From assembly GCA_020073665.1 (NCBI GenBank), contig JAIQEU010000006.1, forward strand, positions 1 through 64,000: a stretch of 64,000 nt of DNA, given 5' to 3'. The DNA is from Terriglobia bacterium (GTDB taxonomy: Bacteria; Acidobacteriota; Terriglobia; Terriglobales; Acidobacteriaceae). Of this stretch, positions 62,083 through 64,000 are shown one piece after another. Position numbers and translations under genes: made by a program. Numbering within the stretch: position 1 is the stretch's first letter; each line of letters begins with the position of its first letter. Below the pieces are notes generated by a model, which saw nothing but the letters and a program-made list of their open reading frames with translations, was not told the DNA's origin and did not search any database.

Positions 62083-62199
62083 TCATCCGCTGAATCCTAA
62101 GGGTGCAAGCACCAGGCCAAGAATGGCCACGCTAAGGGCGAGGAGACGCAGTCGCACCTCTCGTCTGATCCGCTTCGCGTTGCGCACCGATGGATTCAT
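62083..62199 (-). CDS. Leader peptide of the branched-chain amino acid operon, 38 aa
   Basis: After a basic start (MNPSVRNAKRIRREV) the peptide reads RLRLLALSVAILGLVLAPLG: nine Leu codons with Val and Ile inside about 20 codons, just before the attenuator hairpin. Its stop codon lies inside the CGGATGATG segment that would form the antiterminator, so a ribosome that reaches the stop would block the antiterminator, while one stalled at Leu/Val/Ile codons would allow it. This is the classical logic of attenuation. Confidence 0.65.
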   Translation of the reverse strand: MNPSVRNAKRIRREVRLRLLALSVAILGLVLAPLGFSG

Positions 62200-62518
62200 A
62201 TCCGTGAAAGCAGTCTCTGCAGGAATGTCGCTTACTTTAGACGATCAGCACAGGTCCGTCAACCATCAAGTTGGTGGGGCGACATTCAAATTAGTGCTTG
62301 GCCGAATCAATATTCTCGATAGCTAAGAGCGGGAGGTTTGGTTCGATATCCCATGAGTCAGGGGTTGCACTTCCTCAGGTTGCGTCGCCCGATGCAGGCA
62401 ACCGGCAGCGTACGATCCTTTGACATCTACACCCGCTAGGTCAAGGTAATCGGCTCCACCGCGCCACGGCAGAAGTTTCCTTTGCTTTTCGCCTGCCTTG
62501 AATTTTAATGGTCATGCA
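62200..62518. other. Intergenic promoter region, no gene seen
   Basis: 319 bp between the divergent leader peptide and the spermidine-synthase-like gene; it must hold promoters for both. No motif stands out. Confidence 0.4.
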
Positions 62519-64000
62519 GTGAGCGCGGGACAGCCACTCTCGATAACTATCCTCACATCCCTGAAGCTTCGGGCGATCCTGGTTCTCATCGGTTTCACGG
62601 CCACCGTCGCGCAGATTGTTCTGATGCGCGAGCTGATGCTTATCTCTTATGGCAACGAGGTCTCGCTCGGAGTGATGCTGGCCAGCTGGCTTCTCTGGAC
62701 TGCGATCGGCAGCAGCTTGCTCGGCCGGCTTGCGGCCCGAACATCGAAACCGACGCTGCTGATGGTAGCTTTACAGACGCTGCTAGCGCTCCTCTTTCCC
62801 GCGACCGTCTTAGCGGTGCGCGCCAGCCGGAGCGTGGTTCACGCGCTTCCCGGAGAACTCCTCGGCCCCTGGCCGATCTTCCTTACCTGCTTGCTTACGC
62901 TGAGCTGTTTCTGCGCCGCATCCGGCTGGGTGTTCGTCGCTGGAAGCCGGCTCCATGTCCATGAGTCCGGTTCATCGACTTCGGTCGCTGTCAATTCCGT
63001 ATATCTGCTCGAGGCTGCTGGATCGGCATTGGGGGGCATTCTAGCCGGCTTGATCCTGCTTCGCTCACTGAACTCCCTCCAGATTGCGTTCCTGGTGAGC
63101 ACGCTGAACTTCATGGCCGCCGCGACTCTCAGTCTGCGAAGACGATCGCATCAGTGGATCGCGGTCTCAGCCTTGCTGGTCGCCTGGGTACTTGTCGGCC
63201 TGCCGGAAGGCCGACGCTTGGAAACCGCCTCTCTGGCTCGCCTGTGGCCTGGCTTTCGCCTGGTGGACACTCGCAACTCCGTGTACGGCAATTTGGCGGT
63301 CCTGGAAGCAGGCGGAATCCGCAGTCTGGTTGAGAACGGGCTGTTGATGTTCAATGCGCCGGATCCCGCTACCGCAGAAGAAAGCGTGCACTTTGCCCTG
63401 CTCGAGCATCCCGCTCCCCGGAGCCTGCTTCTCATCGGCGGCGGCGCTGGCGGAAGCCTGCTGCAAGCGCTGCAGCATCCCAGTCTTGAGCGGGTGGATT
63501 ACGTTGAGCTCGATCCCACCGTGATCGAGCTCGCACAGCAATATTTCCGGGAACAGTGGGCGGCCGCGCAAGCCGATCCGCGCGTACATGTTCACCATGC
63601 CGACGGGCGGTTGTTCCTGAAAACCACCGACCAGGCGTTTGATGTAATCATTGTCAATCTGCCTGCTCCGCAGACCGCCCAGTTGAACCGCTTCTATACC
63701 TCGGATTTCTTTCGCGAAGCGGCGGAGAAGCTTGCGGACGGAGGAGTGTTCTCGTTTCAGCTGCACGCTGCGGAAGAGTACCTGAGTCCCGACCTGAGTG
63801 CCTTCCTGCGCTGCGTGGTTAAATCGCTGCAGGAAGCATTTCCGGTAGTACGAACAATCCCCGGCGACACCGTACATTTCTTTGCCGCAAAGAGGGAGGG
63901 TGTGCTGGCGGCCGATCCCATCGAGTTGCTGTCTCGCTTGCGATCCCGGCACCTGCAAACCAGCTACGTCCGCGAATACTACATCCCCTTTCGCGTGATG
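62519..64000 (+). CDS. Membrane protein fused to a spermidine-synthase-like domain, partial (cut by window edge)
   Basis: At least 494 residues, open to the window end. The first ~230 residues hold several membrane helices (starting AILVLIGFTATVAQIVLMRE, a pattern typical of this family), then a spermidine/spermine-synthase-like methyltransferase-fold domain: LLLIGGGAGGSLLQALQHPS, VDYVELDPTVIELAQQYF, HHADGRLFLKTTDQAFDVII and NRFYTSDFFREAAEKLADGG. The typical aminopropyltransferase catalytic Asp in the D-P-P-D-like loop is replaced (VNLPAPQT), so true spermidine synthesis is doubtful. The GTG start at 62519 is tentative. Confidence 0.8.
   Translation, partial: MSAGQPLSITILTSLKLRAILVLIGFTATVAQIVLMRELMLISYGNEVSLGVMLASWLLWTAIGSSLLGRLAARTSKPTLLMVALQTLLALLFPATVLAVRASRSVVHALPGELLGPWPIFLTCLLTLSCFCAASGWVFVAGSRLHVHESGSSTSVAVNSVYLLEAAGSALGGILAGLILLRSLNSLQIAFLVSTLNFMAAATLSLRRRSHQWIAVSALLVAWVLVGLPEGRRLETASLARLWPGFRLVDTRNSVYGNLAVLEAGGIRSLVENGLLMFNAPDPATAEESVHFALLEHPAPRSLLLIGGGAGGSLLQALQHPSLERVDYVELDPTVIELAQQYFREQWAAAQADPRVHVHHADGRLFLKTTDQAFDVIIVNLPAPQTAQLNRFYTSDFFREAAEKLADGGVFSFQLHAAEEYLSPDLSAFLRCVVKSLQEAFPVVRTIPGDTVHFFAAKREGVLAADPIELLSRLRSRHLQTSYVREYYIPFRVM

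Noticed and set aside
62200-62518. T-box or other riboswitch upstream of leuA
   Set aside because: No T-box sequence or specifier hairpin is seen; the leader peptide with its terminator explains the region better.

Overview
The window looks like chromosomal DNA of a soil Acidobacteriota, probably of the Terriglobia/Koribacter type. This is inferred from the proteins: PEP-CTERM surface proteins, SYLF and Q-rich secreted proteins, many short zinc-ribbon proteins, several Crp/Fnr paralogs, and a glycosyltransferase-GH130 pair. No rRNA or complete tRNA gene was seen.

Layout. 0-4.7 kb: an XRE-cupin regulator running off the left edge, a FAS1 protein with a DUF378 protein, and a tightly overlapping photolyase-TspO-SDR operon. 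4.7-9.9 kb: a decayed accessory region with an excisionase-like gene, a broken resolvase, frameshifted GrlR-like and DUF6680-like genes between 27-bp direct repeats, a 74-aa/ART-like module in several states of decay, a GIY-YIG protein and a CDF-type transporter. 10-30 kb: envelope and stress block 1 (Flp pilin, Q-rich protein, SYLF, two Crp/Fnr regulators, a VTT protein, PEP-CTERM, OmpA, a MacAB-like exporter, patatin, an FNR-like regulator, zinc phospholipase C). 30-36 kb: hypothetical and secreted proteins with many copies of a palindromic mobile-type repeat, ending in an integrase/tRNA-fMet 3' remnant. 36-53 kb: envelope and stress block 2 (GT4-GH130, RRM protein, Hsp20, PEP-CTERM, Crp/Fnr, peptidoglycan-binding protein, zinc phospholipase C, Q-rich protein, receiver proteins, SYLF). 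Many of its genes are paralogs of block 1 genes. 53-64 kb: core metabolism: pncB, an FMN-dependent alpha-hydroxy-acid dehydrogenase, a leuA-ilvB-ilvN-ilvC operon on the minus strand preceded by a leader peptide and attenuator, and a membrane-anchored spermidine-synthase-like protein running off the right edge.

How it fits together. Reading the intergenic regions by eye gave about fifteen copies of a 16-bp palindrome, TGNNCA-N4-TGNNCA, all inside the two envelope/stress blocks and mostly 35-160 bp upstream of SYLF, PEP-CTERM, Q-rich, receiver, DUF5818, glycosyltransferase and Crp genes. Two of the Crp/Fnr regulators in the blocks are close paralogs with the same recognition helix. I infer a local regulon for envelope stress or stationary phase. 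The hsp20 and second SYLF genes also share a conserved 53-nt leader, and one palindrome sits before a terminator hairpin with no gene, a small-RNA candidate. The leuA leader peptide and its mutually exclusive hairpins are a good case of classical attenuation.
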